Assembly (NCBI RefSeq): GCF_041296385.1
Contig: NW_027183595.1
Location: 124,001 to 188,000, forward strand
Length of the DNA: 64,000 nucleotides
DNA from: Aphelocoma coerulescens
Lineage: Eukaryota; Chordata; Aves; Passeriformes; Corvidae
Direction: 5' to 3'
Every line of letters starts with the position of its first letter. Positions within the stretch are counted from its first letter, which is position 1. The notes beneath the pieces were generated by a model, which was not told the origin of the DNA, searched no databases, and saw only the letters and a program-made list of their open reading frames with translations. Below, in pieces: positions 63,783 to 64,000 of the stretch. The position numbers were made by a program, and so were the translations under genes.

Positions 63783-64000
63783 CTGGATGCCCCCAAAATC
63801 CCCCCAAAAATCCCCAAAACTCCCCAAAATCCCAAAATTCCCCAAATCCCCTCAAAAATCCCCAAAACCCCCCAAAATGGGGAAAAAAATAAAAAAAAAT
63901 CCCCCAAAATGCGAAACTATTCCAAAAAAATCCCCAAAAATCCCCAAAAAATTCCAAAAAATCCTAACAAAATTGAAAAAAAAACCCAAAAAAATGCCCC
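63783..64000. repeat. CCCCAAAAATCCCC low-complexity intron sequence
   Basis: A/C-rich short words as in 62841-63731, continuing to the window edge. The preceding MEGF8 exon must lie beyond 64000. Confidence 0.8.

Noticed and set aside
1..64000. tRNA, rRNA, transposon or endogenous retrovirus remnants
   Set aside because: I found no cloverleaf, rRNA words, reverse transcriptase or integrase motifs, terminal repeats or target-site duplications. All non-exonic sequence is low-complexity tandem repeat.

Overview
This window looks like vertebrate, most probably avian, microchromosomal DNA. It is extremely rich in G or C, and about 95% of it is tandem repeat. The only protein-coding content I can support is the middle of one gene on the minus strand, MEGF8 (multiple EGF-like domains 8). 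I recognise 18 short exons, four of them present twice. Their order, junction phases and peptides follow the known MEGF8 domain order. Neither end of the gene is in the window. The species assignment (bird, possibly a songbird) is inferred from the GGGG/CCCC-AAA minisatellite style and the expanded introns, not from a diagnostic sequence.

Layout in transcription order (high to low coordinate): e1 63732-63782; e2 61514-61712; PSI cysteine modules in e3 56977-57246, e4 53259-53386, e5 49990-50121 and e6 47375-47488; end of the last PSI, a coding minisatellite and a calcium-binding EGF in e7 43062-43517; EGF and start of a laminin-EGF in e8 39130-39347; laminin-EGF in e9 36119-36326; second CUB in e10, e11 and e12; EGF in e13; second Kelch propeller in e14 11669-11787, e15 9889-10092, e16 6331-6501, e17 4207-4370 and e18 2324-2468. 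Exons e10-e13 occur twice, at 23878-30318 and 15862-22511, on either side of a 500-N gap (22655-23154). The two copies differ mainly by homopolymer indels, and the exon phases do not fit a real tandem copy, so an assembly false duplication is the best reading.

Every intron is filled with its own minisatellite. In at least ten cases the repeat unit has captured the neighbouring exon edge together with its splice donor or acceptor, so the real exon sits beside 1 to about 29 decoy copies of its own splice junction. This is the most unusual structure in the window. Many arrays, although unrelated in sequence, share a unit of about 165-185 bp. G/C strand skew is constant within most introns and often flips at exons.

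Several exons (e2, e8, e10-e13, e15, e16) carry one-base length errors in C or G runs that break the MEGF8 frame. The pattern suggests consensus errors rather than a pseudogene. MEGF8 is a single-pass membrane protein whose very large ectodomain is encoded in part here. In mammals it acts with MOSMO and MGRN1 to lower surface Smoothened and so dampen Hedgehog signalling. Very long stop-free frames in the arrays (for example 51542-57358 on the plus strand) are repeat artefacts and are not annotated as genes.
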